Origin: Deinococcus radiophilus
GTDB lineage: Bacteria > Deinococcota > Deinococci > Deinococcales > Deinococcaceae
Assembly: GCF_020889625.1 (NCBI RefSeq)
Contig: NZ_CP086380.1
Location: forward strand, 1,744,001-1,808,000
Length of the DNA: 64,000 nt
Direction: 5' to 3'
Part shown: positions 35,014 to 43,941 of the stretch, one piece after another
Layout of the letters: each line of letters starts with the position of its first letter
Position numbering within the stretch: position 1 is the stretch's first letter
Notes under the pieces: generated by a model
What the model saw: the letters and a program-made list of their open reading frames with translations, nothing else
Database searches by the model: none
What the model was told of the DNA's origin: nothing
Translations under genes and position numbers: made by a program

Positions 35014-35808
35014 CTAACCGCTTGCCCTGGCGCGTCCATGCCACAGGTACCTCAGCCCAGTGAACTCAGAGGGGACGTTCGCCTGTTGACCCTGGAGATG
35101 AAGGAGGGGGGGCCAACGTTCTCCACCGCAGCCTGGAACCGGGGCGAGCAGCCGGTTCATTTGCTACTGTCCAGCGATGCGACTCTGGGTGAAGACACGG
35201 CCCCCACCCCAGCAGCCACCGGTAAGGTCAGCGCAGCAGGGCAACTGTCGCTGAAGTTGCCAGCCGAGGTTGCCGCTGCCAAACTCTCCCCGATTGATAC
35301 TGAATTTACGGCAGGCCTTGAAGAAAACCTGAACGCCGAATGCACCGGCGACATCAAATCCAGTGCAGCAGCCAACAGCGCTGGCGGTCTGCTGACGGTA
35401 GGCGGTGGCGGCGTGCTGCTGGCCAGCCCTCAGCCCGTCTTTAGCGTGAAAGACACCAACTTCAATGCTTCGGGACAGGCCGGAACAGTCCTCTACGTGG
35501 ACAAAGCCACCACGGTCGAAGGCACCCTGATCTGCACCTTGCCGGTGGACGATGAGAACAGCGACACCGCCAAGGCCACTTTGAACATGGACCTGAATCT
35601 GAAGGCGGGCTGGAACTCGGTGGTCCTGTCGGGCAGCGCCAAGGCCACCCAGACAGGTGAAACGGCTGGCCAGGCCGAAGTTACCGTGACCCTGGCCAGC
35701 AAGGAATTGCCCAAGCAATGGATGGCCATTTACCCGGAGAACCTCGGCCTGGGAGAGAGCGAATCACTGAGCCTCGGCAGCCTACTGCGCTAATCCATCT
35801 GCCGCACC

Positions 35809-35837
35809 GCCTCTCCCATCCCAGGGGGAGGCATTTT
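35809..35837 (+). terminator. Terminator after the lipoprotein gene
   Basis: GCCTCTCCC (35809-35817) pairs with GGGGGAGGC (35824-35832) with one T/G pair, then ATTTTA. Confidence 0.7.
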
Positions 35838-35896
35838 ACTGCATGGCAATCTGCAGCATATTTTGCGCCCTGCCGGGCTGCGCTATCCTGCATAGC

Positions 35897-36658
35897 GTGA
35901 CCCAGGCTCCCCTGCCCCCGACCGTCCGTCCTCCTGATCTGGCTGGCCACGTCATTGCGGTGACAGGGGCGGACCGGGGTTATGGGCGGGTGATGGCGCA
36001 GGGGCTGGCCGACGCTGGGGCAACCCTGGTGCTGGTCGGCAAGCAAGGCGAATTGCTCGCCGGACTGGCCAGTCTGATCGAGCGCAGCGGAACTACCGCC
36101 ATCCCCATGCAGGCCGACGTATCGGTGCCGCTGGACTGGATCAAAGTTCAGGGCCGCATCCTGGACATTTTCGGAGCGCTGGAGGGCGTGGTTCACTCGG
36201 CAGACAAACGGGCGCACCCAGCCCTCAACCTGCTCAGCGAGAGCGAGTGGATGGACCTCTTTCAGGCCAACATGAAAAGCAGTGTGAGCATCGCCCAGAC
36301 CATGCGTCAGCGCCTCCCACAGTCCTGGCTGACGGTCATCGGGCCGCATCTGGACGAGGGTGGCTTACAAGGTCATACCCTGCGCGGCGGCCTACGCGGA
36401 CTGCTGGACAGCGCGCAGGAAGACGGTTTCAGAATCAACCTGCTGCTGCCCAGCCGCTCACCCAGTGGTGAGGACGAGCTGGACATTGGCGTGGTGAACG
36501 CGGTCACGGCGCTGGCCTCGCCGGGACTGATGCACCTGCGCGGTATGTGCATTGATGTGCCGCTGCCTGCAATTCAGCAGCAGGGGCTGGATCTGCTCTC
36601 GCCGGAACAGCGGGCCAACTTTCTGGCCCCTACACCAGAAAGGCGCGGCCCCGCGTGA
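35897..36658 (+). CDS. Short-chain dehydrogenase-like protein without catalytic residues
   Basis: A 253-residue Rossmann protein. The cofactor block VIAVTGADRGYGRVMAQGL (T-G-x-x-x-G-x-G) is good, but the N-N-A-G block is VHSADKR and the Y-x-x-x-K catalytic pair is missing in the expected region (HTLRGGLRGLL). It is thus probably a non-catalytic or strongly diverged SDR. GTG 35897 is chosen because a -10 box TATCCT lies seven bases upstream (leaderless); an ATG at 35843 is in frame but overlaps the promoter. The stop overlaps the nrdR start (GTGA), so it is cotranslated with the ribonucleotide reductase repressor, an unusual partner. Confidence 0.75.
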   Translation: MTQAPLPPTVRPPDLAGHVIAVTGADRGYGRVMAQGLADAGATLVLVGKQGELLAGLASLIERSGTTAIPMQADVSVPLDWIKVQGRILDIFGALEGVVHSADKRAHPALNLLSESEWMDLFQANMKSSVSIAQTMRQRLPQSWLTVIGPHLDEGGLQGHTLRGGLRGLLDSAQEDGFRINLLLPSRSPSGEDELDIGVVNAVTALASPGLMHLRGMCIDVPLPAIQQQGLDLLSPEQRANFLAPTPERRGPA

Positions 36659-37155
36659 ACTGTCCCTACTGCTCGGCGGCAGATACCCGTGTGGTCAACT
36701 CACGGCCCAGCGACGAGGGCGCCAGTATTCGCCGCCGCCGTGAGTGCCAGAGCTGTTCACGCCGCTTCACCACCTACGAACGCACCCAGTTGGAACCGCT
36801 GATGGTGCTCAAGCGCGGTGGCGTTCGGCAGGCCTTCAACCCCGACAAACTGCTACGTGGACTGGAACTGGCCGCCGAGAAGCGCCCGGTTGACGCCGCT
36901 GAATTGCGCTCCTTCGCGTACTCGTTCGAGGACGAGGTCAGCCGTCCTGAAATCAGCTCCGAGGACATCGGGCGGCGGGCCATGGCCTTCTTGCGCCCAC
37001 TGGACGATGTAGCCTACATCCGCTTTGCCAGCGTGTACCAGGACTTTGACTCGGTGGAACGCTTCTTGGAAGAGATTCAGGGCCTGCGTGAAGAAGGACA
37101 GGTTGAAGGGGCCGCACCGCAACACCGAGGCGACCACGACCCTAAGCAACCTTAG
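36655..37155 (+). CDS. nrdR: Transcriptional repressor NrdR
   Basis: A 166-residue repressor of ribonucleotide reductase genes that senses ATP/dATP. The N-terminal zinc ribbon is NCPYC at the start and ECQSCSRRFTTYER, followed by the ATP-cone (VLKRGGVRQAFNPDKLLRGL, AFLRPLDDVAYIRFASVYQ). GTG 36655 overlaps the stop of the SDR-like gene. The last 20 residues form an extra polar tail (EGAAPQHRGDHDPKQP). The stop overlaps the convergent acyltransferase stop by a few bases. Confidence 0.95.
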   Translation: MNCPYCSAADTRVVNSRPSDEGASIRRRRECQSCSRRFTTYERTQLEPLMVLKRGGVRQAFNPDKLLRGLELAAEKRPVDAAELRSFAYSFEDEVSRPEISSEDIGRRAMAFLRPLDDVAYIRFASVYQDFDSVERFLEEIQGLREEGQVEGAAPQHRGDHDPKQP

Positions 37156-37763
37156 GGCTGGGCTGGTTTAGGAATCACCGGAGTCATGTTCTGCGGGGTG
37201 TGGCCCTGCACGCCGCGCAGCAGCTCACGAATCGCCGCAAAGTCTGCTTCGATGTCGCCCGTCGGCTGCACATAGCCCACGATTCCAAAGCGCTTGTGGC
37301 CCCAGTCAATCACCGTCACAGCAATGGGCACCTCCGCTTCTAGAGCCATGTAATAAAAGCCACTCTTCCAGTGCTCGGCGCGGGCACGGGTGCCTTCGGG
37401 GGCGATGGTCAGCATGATTTCGTCCGACTCACGGATGATTTGCACCACGGCGTCCACAAAGTTCCCCCCAGCGCGGCGGCGGTCTACCGGCAGCCCGCCC
37501 CACCAGCGCAGCAGACCGCCCAGCGGGGGGCGAAAGAGGGTGTGCTTGCCCACCCAACGGGCCGGGCTGCGGGTGGCCCAGCGCCAGAAGATACCCGGCC
37601 AGAAGTCGGCATTGGCAGTATGAGGAGCGGCCACCGCCACCACACGGGGCGAGGGCGGCGGGGCCAGCACAGCCTGCCAGCCCGCCAGCTGCAGCGCCGC
37701 TGACGCCAGGCGAGAAGTCAGGGTATGGGGACGGTTCATCCAGGTGGGCGTGCGGGAAGCCAT
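37152..37763 (-). CDS. 1-acyl-glycerol-3-phosphate acyltransferase-like protein
   Basis: A 203-residue protein with the PlsC acyltransferase blocks: VAAPHTANADFWPG (H-x4-D, about 46-59), RWWGGLPVDRR and TIAPEGTRARAEHWKSGFYY (E-G-T-R). The HTANADF form is typical of the sub-group acting on uncommon lysophospholipids or lipid-linked substrates. Membrane association is likely but there is no clear transmembrane segment. It stands alone, convergent with nrdR. Confidence 0.82.
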   Translation of the reverse strand: MASRTPTWMNRPHTLTSRLASAALQLAGWQAVLAPPPSPRVVAVAAPHTANADFWPGIFWRWATRSPARWVGKHTLFRPPLGGLLRWWGGLPVDRRRAGGNFVDAVVQIIRESDEIMLTIAPEGTRARAEHWKSGFYYMALEAEVPIAVTVIDWGHKRFGIVGYVQPTGDIEADFAAIRELLRGVQGHTPQNMTPVIPKPAQP

Positions 37764-37846
37764 TGCGGCGCAGTATAGCCAGCCGCTTCTGGCACGGGCC
37801 TCACAGCCTGAGCGTGGTTGCGCTAGAAAATCGCCTATCCGGTGTT

Positions 37847-38758
37847 CTAGAACAGCGTGCCGCCCGTGATCGGCAGCACCGCGCCCGTCACATAACTGCT
37901 TTCCTGTGAGGCCAGATACACATAGGCACTCGCCAGCTCGGCGGGCTGGCCGGGGCGGGCCAGCGGAACCGACTCACCGAACTGCTGCACCTTTTCCTGC
38001 GGCTGGCCGCCACTGGGTTGCAGCGGTGTCCAAATCGGGCCGGGGGCCACGGCATTTACCCGAATGCCCTTCTCCGCCAGCTGCCCCGACAGGGCCTGGG
38101 CGAAGGCCACGTTGGCCGCTTTGGTGGAGGCGTAGTCCAGCAGGTTCTTGGATGGCTTGGACGCCTGGATGCTGGAGGTAATAATGACGCTGGCCCCCGG
38201 CTGAAGGTGGGGTGCAGCGGCGCGGCTCAGCCAGAACATGGCGTAGATATTGACTTTCATGGTGTCGTCGAACTGCTCGTCGGTAATATCGGCGATGTCG
38301 TCCTGGCTGACCTGCTTGCCGGCATTGATCACCAGAATGTCCAGGCCGCCCAGCTGCTGCGCCGCCTGCTCAATAAGGCTGTCACAGAACTCGCGGGTGC
38401 GCAGGTCACCGGGCAACGCCACTGCTTTGCGGCCCGCCTCCTCAATCAAGCGCACCACTTCCTGGGCGTCGGACTCTTCCTCGGGAAGGTAGTTGATCGC
38501 TACATCGGCCCCTTCGCGGGCGTAGGCGATTGCCACTGCCCGCCCGATCCCCGAGTCGCCGCCGGTGATCAGCGCCCGGCGGCCCTGCAAACGGCCCAGG
38601 CCCTGATAGCTGCTCTCTCCATGATCCGGCCGCGGCTGCATGGCCGAGGCCAGCCCCGGCGCCTCCTGCGGCTGACGGGGAAACGGCGGCTGCGGATACT
38701 GCCTCAGCGGATCGCGCATCTCAAACTGGTTCTGGATGTCCGGTTGTTGGTCGCTCAT
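37847..38758 (-). CDS. SDR family oxidoreductase (general-stress type)
   Basis: A 303-residue enzyme of the YghA/general stress protein 39 type. After a Gln/Pro-rich N-terminal extension of about 55 residues come [20 protein letters not shown] (NADP-binding), LVINAGKQ, the catalytic Ser in VIITSSIQ and [11 protein letters not shown] (Y-x-x-x-K), then [13 protein letters not shown] and ITGGTLF at the end. All catalytic residues are present. The substrate is unknown; relatives reduce aldehydes or alcohols under stress. No operon partner. Confidence 0.9.
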   Translation of the reverse strand: MSDQQPDIQNQFEMRDPLRQYPQPPFPRQPQEAPGLASAMQPRPDHGESSYQGLGRLQGRRALITGGDSGIGRAVAIAYAREGADVAINYLPEEESDAQEVVRLIEEAGRKAVALPGDLRTREFCDSLIEQAAQQLGGLDILVINAGKQVSQDDIADITDEQFDDTMKVNIYAMFWLSRAAAPHLQPGASVIITSSIQASKPSKNLLDYASTKAANVAFAQALSGQLAEKGIRVNAVAPGPIWTPLQPSGGQPQEKVQQFGESVPLARPGQPAELASAYVYLASQESSYVTGAVLPITGGTLF

Positions 38759-38830
38759 ACCCCAGTGTCATGTGCTGCGGGCTGAAAGGCATGGCGAACA
38801 GACCAAGAGATGTTGATGATCAGCTGGCTC

Positions 38831-39178
38831 TTAGCCGCCGTCCGGTCCGTACCGACGGTCTTCGGGCAACTCTGCGCCCTGATGGACCGCCTGGGCCAGC
38901 GCGAGCGCCAGCGGGAAATCCACGCCGGCGTACCAGCCCTGCTCTAATTTGCCGCCATGCTCGCGGTACACGCACAGCGCCGGACCATAAGAACAAGCGC
39001 CCAGGCAGCCGCTCTCGGTGAGGCGAACGTTGCCGCCCGACTTGTAATAGGCCAGGTGGCCCTGATCCAGTGCCCGCCAGAGGGCCTGATACAGTGGCGC
39101 AGAGCCGCGGGCCTGACAGTTGGGTCCCTGGCACACCAGCAGATGTCCGGCGGTCGGAAAGTATTTAGGTGTCGCCAT
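38831..39178 (-). CDS. (2Fe-2S) ferredoxin-like thioredoxin-fold protein
   Basis: A 115-residue protein: HLLVCQGPNCQARGSAPLY and ESGCLGACSYGPALCVYREH supply the four Cys (C-x4-C and C-x3-C) that bind a 2Fe-2S cluster in this thioredoxin-like ferredoxin family. The start ATG 39178 overlaps the end of the ABC ATPase gene by 14 bases, so it is the last gene of the ABC operon. A role in reducing or using the imported iron or corrinoid is plausible but inferred from position only. Confidence 0.85.
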   Translation of the reverse strand: MATPKYFPTAGHLLVCQGPNCQARGSAPLYQALWRALDQGHLAYYKSGGNVRLTESGCLGACSYGPALCVYREHGGKLEQGWYAGVDFPLALALAQAVHQGAELPEDRRYGPDGG

Positions 39179-39974
39179 CGTCTCTATCGTGCGGCACAAT
39201 CACCAGGCGCTGTGCGGCCTGCACCACATCCACCCGCACTCCGTAGGCCGCGTGGAGCTGCTCCGGGGTCAGCACCTGTGCGGGTGTCCCGGCGGCCAGC
39301 ACCTGCCCAGCGTGCAGCAACACCAGATGGTCGGCGCGGGCCGCCAGGTTCAGATCGTGGAGCACGGCGATCACGCCCACACCGCGCCGCACTTCGGCCC
39401 GCAGGTAGCGCATCACATCCAGCGCGTAGGCGAGGTCGAGGTGATTGGTCGGTTCGTCCAGCACCAGAAAGTGGGGCCGCGCTGCCAACGCCCGCGCCAG
39501 CGCCACCCGCTGCGCCTCGCCGCCCGACAGCTCCGAGACGGGGCGTTCAGCAAAGGCCAGGGTATCGGTGCGGGTCAACGCTTCGGTCACGGCAGCCTCG
39601 TCCTCGGGCGTCCAACCTGTGCGGGGAATCAGGCCCCAGCGCCACTCGCCTGCGCCGCGCCCCAGCGCCACCACGTCGCGCACGCGGGTGTCGACGGGCA
39701 GGCCCTCGGTCTGGGCCAGATAGGCCAGCTGCCGCGCCCGCTCAGCGCGTGACCACTCGGCCAGTGGGCGCCCCAGCAGTTCCACACGGCCTGACTGCAC
39801 CGGAGTCAGCCCCAGCATGCCGCGCAACAGCGTGGATTTTCCCGCACCGTTGGGACCGATCACGGCGCTCAGCCGCCCGGCCGGAAACGACACCGAGACG
39901 CCGCGCACCGCTGGGAAATCGCCCGCCCGCACCTGCAGACCGTGGGCGCTGAATGTCTCTGTTTCTGTCATCAC
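39165..39974 (-). CDS. ABC transporter ATP-binding protein (siderophore/heme/cobalamin type)
   Basis: A 269-residue ATPase of the FecE/BtuD/HmuV type. Walker A is VIGPNGAGKSTLLRGMLGL (about 38-56), the Q-loop is YLAQTE, the signature is VSELSGGEAQRVALARAL, Walker B is LVLDEPTNHLDLAY and the switch is HDLNLAAR. Its start and the permease stop share a base at 39974, so they are translationally coupled. It powers import through the FecCD-type permease. No periplasmic binding protein gene is in the cluster. Confidence 0.93.
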   Translation of the reverse strand: MMTETETFSAHGLQVRAGDFPAVRGVSVSFPAGRLSAVIGPNGAGKSTLLRGMLGLTPVQSGRVELLGRPLAEWSRAERARQLAYLAQTEGLPVDTRVRDVVALGRGAGEWRWGLIPRTGWTPEDEAAVTEALTRTDTLAFAERPVSELSGGEAQRVALARALAARPHFLVLDEPTNHLDLAYALDVMRYLRAEVRRGVGVIAVLHDLNLAARADHLVLLHAGQVLAAGTPAQVLTPEQLHAAYGVRVDVVQAAQRLVIVPHDRDDGDT

Positions 39975-40996
39975 TAGGCCTTTACTCGCCGCAGCAGGTA
40001 CAGGAAAAAAGGCCCACCCAGCAGCGTGGTGACGATGCCCACCTGTGAAAGTGGGGTGGTGCGGGCCAGCAGGTCGGCCAGCACCAGCAAGAGGCCCCCC
40101 GCCAGCGCGGAGACGGGCAGCAGTACCCGGTGGCTGGGATCCCAGATCAGGCGAACCGTGTGCGGCACGATCAATCCCACGAAGCCGATTACCCCGGTGT
40201 AGGCGACGGCGGCGGCGGTGGCCAGGCTGCCGGCCACAATCACCAGCAGCCGTAGCTTTTCAACGGGCAGGCCCAGACTGGAAGCCGTCAGGTCGCCGAG
40301 TTGCAACAGGTCCAGCGCCCGCCCCAGCCCGATCAGGGTGCCGCAGCCGAGCAGCGCGTAGGGCAGCACCCGCCCGATGTCCCCCCAGCTGGAAAATCCC
40401 AGGTCGCCCAGCGTATAGGCCAGCACCTCGCGGGCGCGGTCCTCACCCTGCATGATGAGAAAGGTGGTCACCGCCCCCAGAAAGCTGCCCATCACTACGC
40501 CGGCCAGGATGAGGCGGGTGGGCGGAAAGCGCCGTCCAGAGCGGCCCAACATCAGGGTAATGGCGACGGTCGCCAGCGCGGTCAGCATGGCCGTCAGCGG
40601 CAGGATGGCGCGGGGCAAGTCCAGCACCAGGCCCGCCGTCGCCCCCACCGCCGCTCCGCTGGCGACGCCCAGCAGGTAAGGGTCAGCCAGCGGATTGCGA
40701 AATACACCCTGAAAAGCCGCCCCGCATATTGACAGACACGCCCCTACCAGCACAGCCATCAGCACCCGTGGCAGGCGAATATCCCAGATGATCACGTCAC
40801 CTTCCTGCAAGCTGCCACTCAGGCCCCGCCAGACTGCGTCCAGTACCTCGCTGGCCGGAATCGACACACTGCCCACCGCCACACTGAGGACCATACTGCC
40901 CAGCAGCAACAGAATCAGGGTCAGCAGCAGCGGCCCACGGGCTGCCCCGCGCCGGGTTCGCTGGCCCGTTTCAGGAGATTGGCCCGGCTGCAGCAT
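39974..40996 (-). CDS. FecCD-type iron/cobalamin ABC permease
   Basis: About 340 residues with roughly ten membrane segments. Family blocks include DVIIWDIRLPRVLMAVLVGA, GAAFQGVFRNPLADPYLLGV, LAYTLGDLGFSSW and GVIGFVGLIVPHTVRLIWDPSHR. ATG 40996 with AAGGTGA upstream is chosen; GTG 41011 and ATG 41059 are in frame, the last overlapping the preceding acyltransferase gene. Probably imports a ferric siderophore, heme or corrinoid. Confidence 0.92.
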   Translation of the reverse strand: MLQPGQSPETGQRTRRGAARGPLLLTLILLLLGSMVLSVAVGSVSIPASEVLDAVWRGLSGSLQEGDVIIWDIRLPRVLMAVLVGACLSICGAAFQGVFRNPLADPYLLGVASGAAVGATAGLVLDLPRAILPLTAMLTALATVAITLMLGRSGRRFPPTRLILAGVVMGSFLGAVTTFLIMQGEDRAREVLAYTLGDLGFSSWGDIGRVLPYALLGCGTLIGLGRALDLLQLGDLTASSLGLPVEKLRLLVIVAGSLATAAAVAYTGVIGFVGLIVPHTVRLIWDPSHRVLLPVSALAGGLLLVLADLLARTTPLSQVGIVTTLLGGPFFLYLLRRVKA

Positions 40997-41015
40997 GGGA
41001 GAGTTCGTCACCTTG

Positions 41016-41651
41016 CTAGTCCCATAACTGGCCGAATTCCGGCTGCGAGAGTCGCTCAATTTCCACTTCCAGCTGGGTCATCAGCGCCCGTGCTCCCAGG
41101 GTATACGGCAGCAGCTCGCCCAGGCGCAGCACCCAGCGCTTTCCGTGACGGGTAAGACCCGCTGGCATCACCGGAGCACGGCCCTTCAGCGCCATCAGGG
41201 CCACACCGCCGTGCAACTGCCCGCCAGCCCGGCTACCTTCGGGAAAGATGCCCAGGGTGCCGCCTGCCTGCAACACACGCAGGGCCATGCGGACCGATCC
41301 GACATCTTTGGCGTCACGGTCCACCGGAAACGACCCACCGCGCCGGATGATGTCCCCCAGAATCGGAAAGAATAGTTCCTGCTTGGCCATGAACTGAATG
41401 CGGCGTCCCGACTGTGGAGGCAACCCCCGCGCCAGCACGAAGGGGTCCAGGCCAGAGCGGTGGTTACAGGCCACGATCAGTGGGGTGCCCGCTGGGGGAA
41501 CGTATTCGCGGCCATGGACTTCCAGATGGCCGCCACTCAGCAACACTGGCAGGTAGGTCAATTGCATTACGGCTTCATACACCAGGGGATCAACCGTCGG
41601 CACCGGGATCCTGGCCCCCGCCTGTGAGGCGTCTGTCATAAGGTCCAGCAT
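41016..41651 (-). CDS. PlsC-type acyltransferase
   Basis: About 211 residues. The acyltransferase blocks are VACNHRSGLDPFVL (H-x4-D, about 61), RRGGSFPVDRDAKD and GIFPEGSRAGGQLHGGVA (E-G-S-R), followed by APVMPAGLTRHG. It would add an acyl chain to lysophosphatidate at the membrane. ATGs at 41651 and 41639 are possible starts. Its stop lies 20 bases before the chosen permease start; it is followed by the ABC genes but need not share function. Confidence 0.88.
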   Translation of the reverse strand: MLDLMTDASQAGARIPVPTVDPLVYEAVMQLTYLPVLLSGGHLEVHGREYVPPAGTPLIVACNHRSGLDPFVLARGLPPQSGRRIQFMAKQELFFPILGDIIRRGGSFPVDRDAKDVGSVRMALRVLQAGGTLGIFPEGSRAGGQLHGGVALMALKGRAPVMPAGLTRHGKRWVLRLGELLPYTLGARALMTQLEVEIERLSQPEFGQLWD

Positions 41652-41759
41652 ACCGCCCTGACCCGGGGTGCTGGACCGGGCTTTTGCTGAGCGCTGGACA
41701 GCAGAAAAGGGAGGGATGTTTGCCACACCACCCTGCCTCACTCTCTTGAGCGTCCTGCG

Positions 41760-42032
41760 CTACTCTTCTTCATCCAGCATATCCAGCTCAGCTGACTGGC
41801 CCGCCTCAGTGTCCTCTGCGGCCAGCCAGTCGGCCTGACCCACTGCCTGCGCGACAGCGGCAATCCGGCCCTGGCACACCTCGTAAGCAGCGCGGGCCTC
41901 ATCCAACAGGGGAAGCACACGGTCCAGATCGGTGTCTCCCGCTTCCAGCTCAGCCACGATCCGGCTCAGTGTGGCGTAGGCCTCACGGTAGCTGGGGGGC
42001 GTGGTACTGGAGCGGGCGGCAGCTCTGGGCAT
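41760..42032 (-). CDS. xseB: Exodeoxyribonuclease VII small subunit
   Basis: A 90-residue XseB: SYREAYATLSRIVAELEAGD and LDRVLPLLDEARAAYEVCQG are the family helices (usual form: L-x-x-I-V-x-x-L-E-x-G-x-x-x-L-e-x-S/l...Y-e-x-g). The Ser of the usual L-E-x-S is replaced. An acidic tail follows (AELDMLDEEE). It activates XseA, which is not in this window. A TAGACT-like -10 lies upstream of the ATG. Confidence 0.85.
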   Translation of the reverse strand: MPRAAARSSTTPPSYREAYATLSRIVAELEAGDTDLDRVLPLLDEARAAYEVCQGRIAAVAQAVGQADWLAAEDTEAGQSAELDMLDEEE

Positions 42033-42074
42033 GATAGGAACCAGTCTAATTCATCCCTGCGGTACAACATTGGC

Positions 42075-42314
42075 TCAGGCCGCGAACTCCAGTCCCATAC
42101 GCCGCTGCAAGTCCTCCAACGAGGCCTCGTACAGCCGCTGAGGCACCTGAGGCAGGAAAGCCAGTTCCTGGGTGGCCTCGCTGAAGTTGCGGTGCTCGCT
42201 GCAATGCTGCCACCCTGGGCCTTCCGCCACCAGCTGTACGCTCTGGTCAGCCAACAAGAATCTCACGCGGCCCACCTCCGTCCGCGTATCGCTGAAATGA
42301 CGCCGTATAGTCAT
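42075..42314 (-). CDS. Small conserved-type protein of unknown function
   Basis: A 79-residue protein starting MTIRRHFSDTRTEVGRVRFL. A -10 box TATTAT lies nine bases before ATG 42314, suggesting a leaderless message. No domain is recognised; the sequence is rich in Glu, Arg and Gln and has no membrane segment. It lies divergent from glgC. Confidence 0.6.
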   Translation of the reverse strand: MTIRRHFSDTRTEVGRVRFLLADQSVQLVAEGPGWQHCSEHRNFSEATQELAFLPQVPQRLYEASLEDLQRRMGLEFAA

Positions 42315-42485
42315 GTTCTGAGCATAATACTGCCCCATGAGTTAGACCTGGGCATGGATGACTGATCCTTCACTCTCTGGGGGTACAGGGGGAAAACGCG
42401 GCCACTCCGATACGGGCTGACCTCAACCCCTTGTAAATGCAACTTCACCTGTAGCCCGGGCCTGAACAGGCACAATAAGCCGGAC

Positions 42486-43724
42486 ATGAATACCCGCATT
42501 GCTGGCAAAACTGTCCTGACCATCATTCTGGCCGGGGGCAAAGGCAGCCGCCTGGCCCCGATGACCGATCAGGTGGCCAAACCAGCCGTGCCGTTTATGG
42601 GGACGTACCGCCTGATTGACTTTTCGCTGTCCAACATTGTCCACAGCGGCTTGCAGGACGTCTGGATCATTGAGCAATACCTGCCCCATAGCCTAAACGA
42701 GCACCTGGCTGGGGGGCGCCCCTGGGATCTGGACCGCACCCGCGGTGGCCTGAAGGTCATGCCGCCCTTTTCCGGCCCTGCCGATGAGGACGGTGGCTTT
42801 TCCGAAGGCAACGCACACGCGTTGGCGCTGCATACGGACCTGATCCGCGAGTCTGGGGCTGACATCGTGCTGGTTCTCAGTGCCGATCACATCTACAAGC
42901 TGGACTACGCGCCAGTGATTCAGCAGCACTTGGACAAGGAAGCCAGTGTTACGGTGGTGACCACCGACATCAGCGACAAGTCGGAAGCGACCCGTTTCAG
43001 CAATGTCTGCAGCGGCAAGGACGGAAAAATCACCGAATTCGCCTACAAACCGGATGAACCCCTGGGCCGCACAGTGGCCTGCGAGGTGTTCGTGTACGAC
43101 GCCGTACTCCTGACCGAAACCCTGGACGACCTGCAAGCAGAAGGCAATATGGGCGACTACGGGGAACACCTGCTGCCCCGCTTGGTCGAGCGCGGTGACG
43201 CTTATACCTATCCGCTGGAGGGCTACTGGCTGGATGTGGGCACGCTCAGCGCCTATCACCAGGCGCACCGGGATTTTCTGGAGGGAGGCGGACTGGAACT
43301 GGACTGCGAGGAGTGGCCCTTTATTACGTCCTCCATTACCCGGCCCCCCACCCGTATTCGGCCTGAGGCGACCATCAACGATTCCTTCGTGTGCGGTGGT
43401 GCAGATATTGCCGGGACTGTGATCCGCAGTCTGATTGGCCCCGGTGCCGTCGTAGAGAAGGGAGCTGAGGTGCGCGACACCATCGTGCAGGCGGGAGGTG
43501 TGATTCGCGCCGGGGCCAAAGTCAGCCGCGCGATTGTGGACCGGGAAGGCGTAGTGGGCGACGGAGCCACTGTAGGGAGCCTGGCCCCTAATGCCCGGCT
43601 GTGCGTGGTCGGGGCACAGGCCCGTGTAGACGGCGGTGCCGAGCTGCGCCCCGGCCAGCAAGTCGCTCCCGGTGCGCGGCTGCGTCAGGGCCAGACCGGG
43701 CAGGACCTGGAAGGCGAACATTGA
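42486..43724 (+). CDS. glgC: Glucose-1-phosphate adenylyltransferase
   Basis: A 412-residue ADP-glucose pyrophosphorylase, first committed step of bacterial glycogen synthesis. Visible blocks are TIILAGGKGSRLAPMTDQVA with KPAVPFMGTYRLIDF (nucleotide binding), VLVLSADHIYKLDY (metal Asp), GNMGDYGEHLLPRLVERG, GYWLDVGTLSAYHQAHRDFL, and a C-terminal left-handed beta-helix (IAGTVIRSLIGPGAVVEKGA). The last 40 residues add further hexapeptide turns. A CACAAT-like -10 lies ten bases before the ATG. No other glg gene is adjacent. Confidence 0.95.
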   Translation: MNTRIAGKTVLTIILAGGKGSRLAPMTDQVAKPAVPFMGTYRLIDFSLSNIVHSGLQDVWIIEQYLPHSLNEHLAGGRPWDLDRTRGGLKVMPPFSGPADEDGGFSEGNAHALALHTDLIRESGADIVLVLSADHIYKLDYAPVIQQHLDKEASVTVVTTDISDKSEATRFSNVCSGKDGKITEFAYKPDEPLGRTVACEVFVYDAVLLTETLDDLQAEGNMGDYGEHLLPRLVERGDAYTYPLEGYWLDVGTLSAYHQAHRDFLEGGGLELDCEEWPFITSSITRPPTRIRPEATINDSFVCGGADIAGTVIRSLIGPGAVVEKGAEVRDTIVQAGGVIRAGAKVSRAIVDREGVVGDGATVGSLAPNARLCVVGAQARVDGGAELRPGQQVAPGARLRQGQTGQDLEGEH

Positions 43725-43746
43725 AAGACTGGAGGAAGCGCGGCTC

Positions 43747-43775
43747 TTGACGCTCCATGCCTGACGACGTATAAT
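43747..43775 (+). promoter_or_regulatory. Promoter of tRNA-Lys
   Basis: TTGACG (43747-43752), 17-base spacer, TATAAT (43770-43775), ten bases before the tRNA. A near-consensus sigma-70 promoter. Confidence 0.9.
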
Positions 43776-43780
43776 CCGTT

Positions 43781-43861
<81 letters not shown>

Positions 43862-43865
43862 AATG

Positions 43866-43897
43866 ATCCCCTCTTTATTGATGGGGATATTTTTTTG
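43866..43897 (+). terminator. Terminator of tRNA-Lys
   Basis: ATCCCC (43866-43871) pairs with GGGGAT (43883-43888), followed by ATTTTTTTG. Confidence 0.85.
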
Positions 43898-43941
43898 CCT
43901 CTTGACCTTCCAGTGATGGGAACGTCTACGTTGAGAGGTGC

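Larger units (their letters stand above)
33810..35793 (+). pseudogene. Lipoprotein gene, interrupted by an IS inside the signal peptide
   Basis: GTG 33810 begins a lipoprotein signal (KKPALLMAAVAMTATL) that is cut after 17 codons by an IS at 33863-35013. Removing the IS and one CTAAC copy restores ATLTACPGASMPQ, a perfect lipobox (L-T-A-C), and an open frame to 35793, giving about 277 residues. The mature part is rich in Ala, Thr, Ser and Gly with beta-like repeats (VLYVDKATTVEGTLICTL, AKATLNMDLNLKAGWNSVVL) and resembles exported beta-sandwich proteins; no named family is recognised. As it stands, no exported product can be made from the original start. Confidence 0.85.

Noticed and set aside
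34768..35040. Upstream extension of the lipoprotein frame into the IS
   Set aside because: The open frame from 34768 lies on the antisense strand of the transposase; the original start is the GTG at 33810 beyond the IS.
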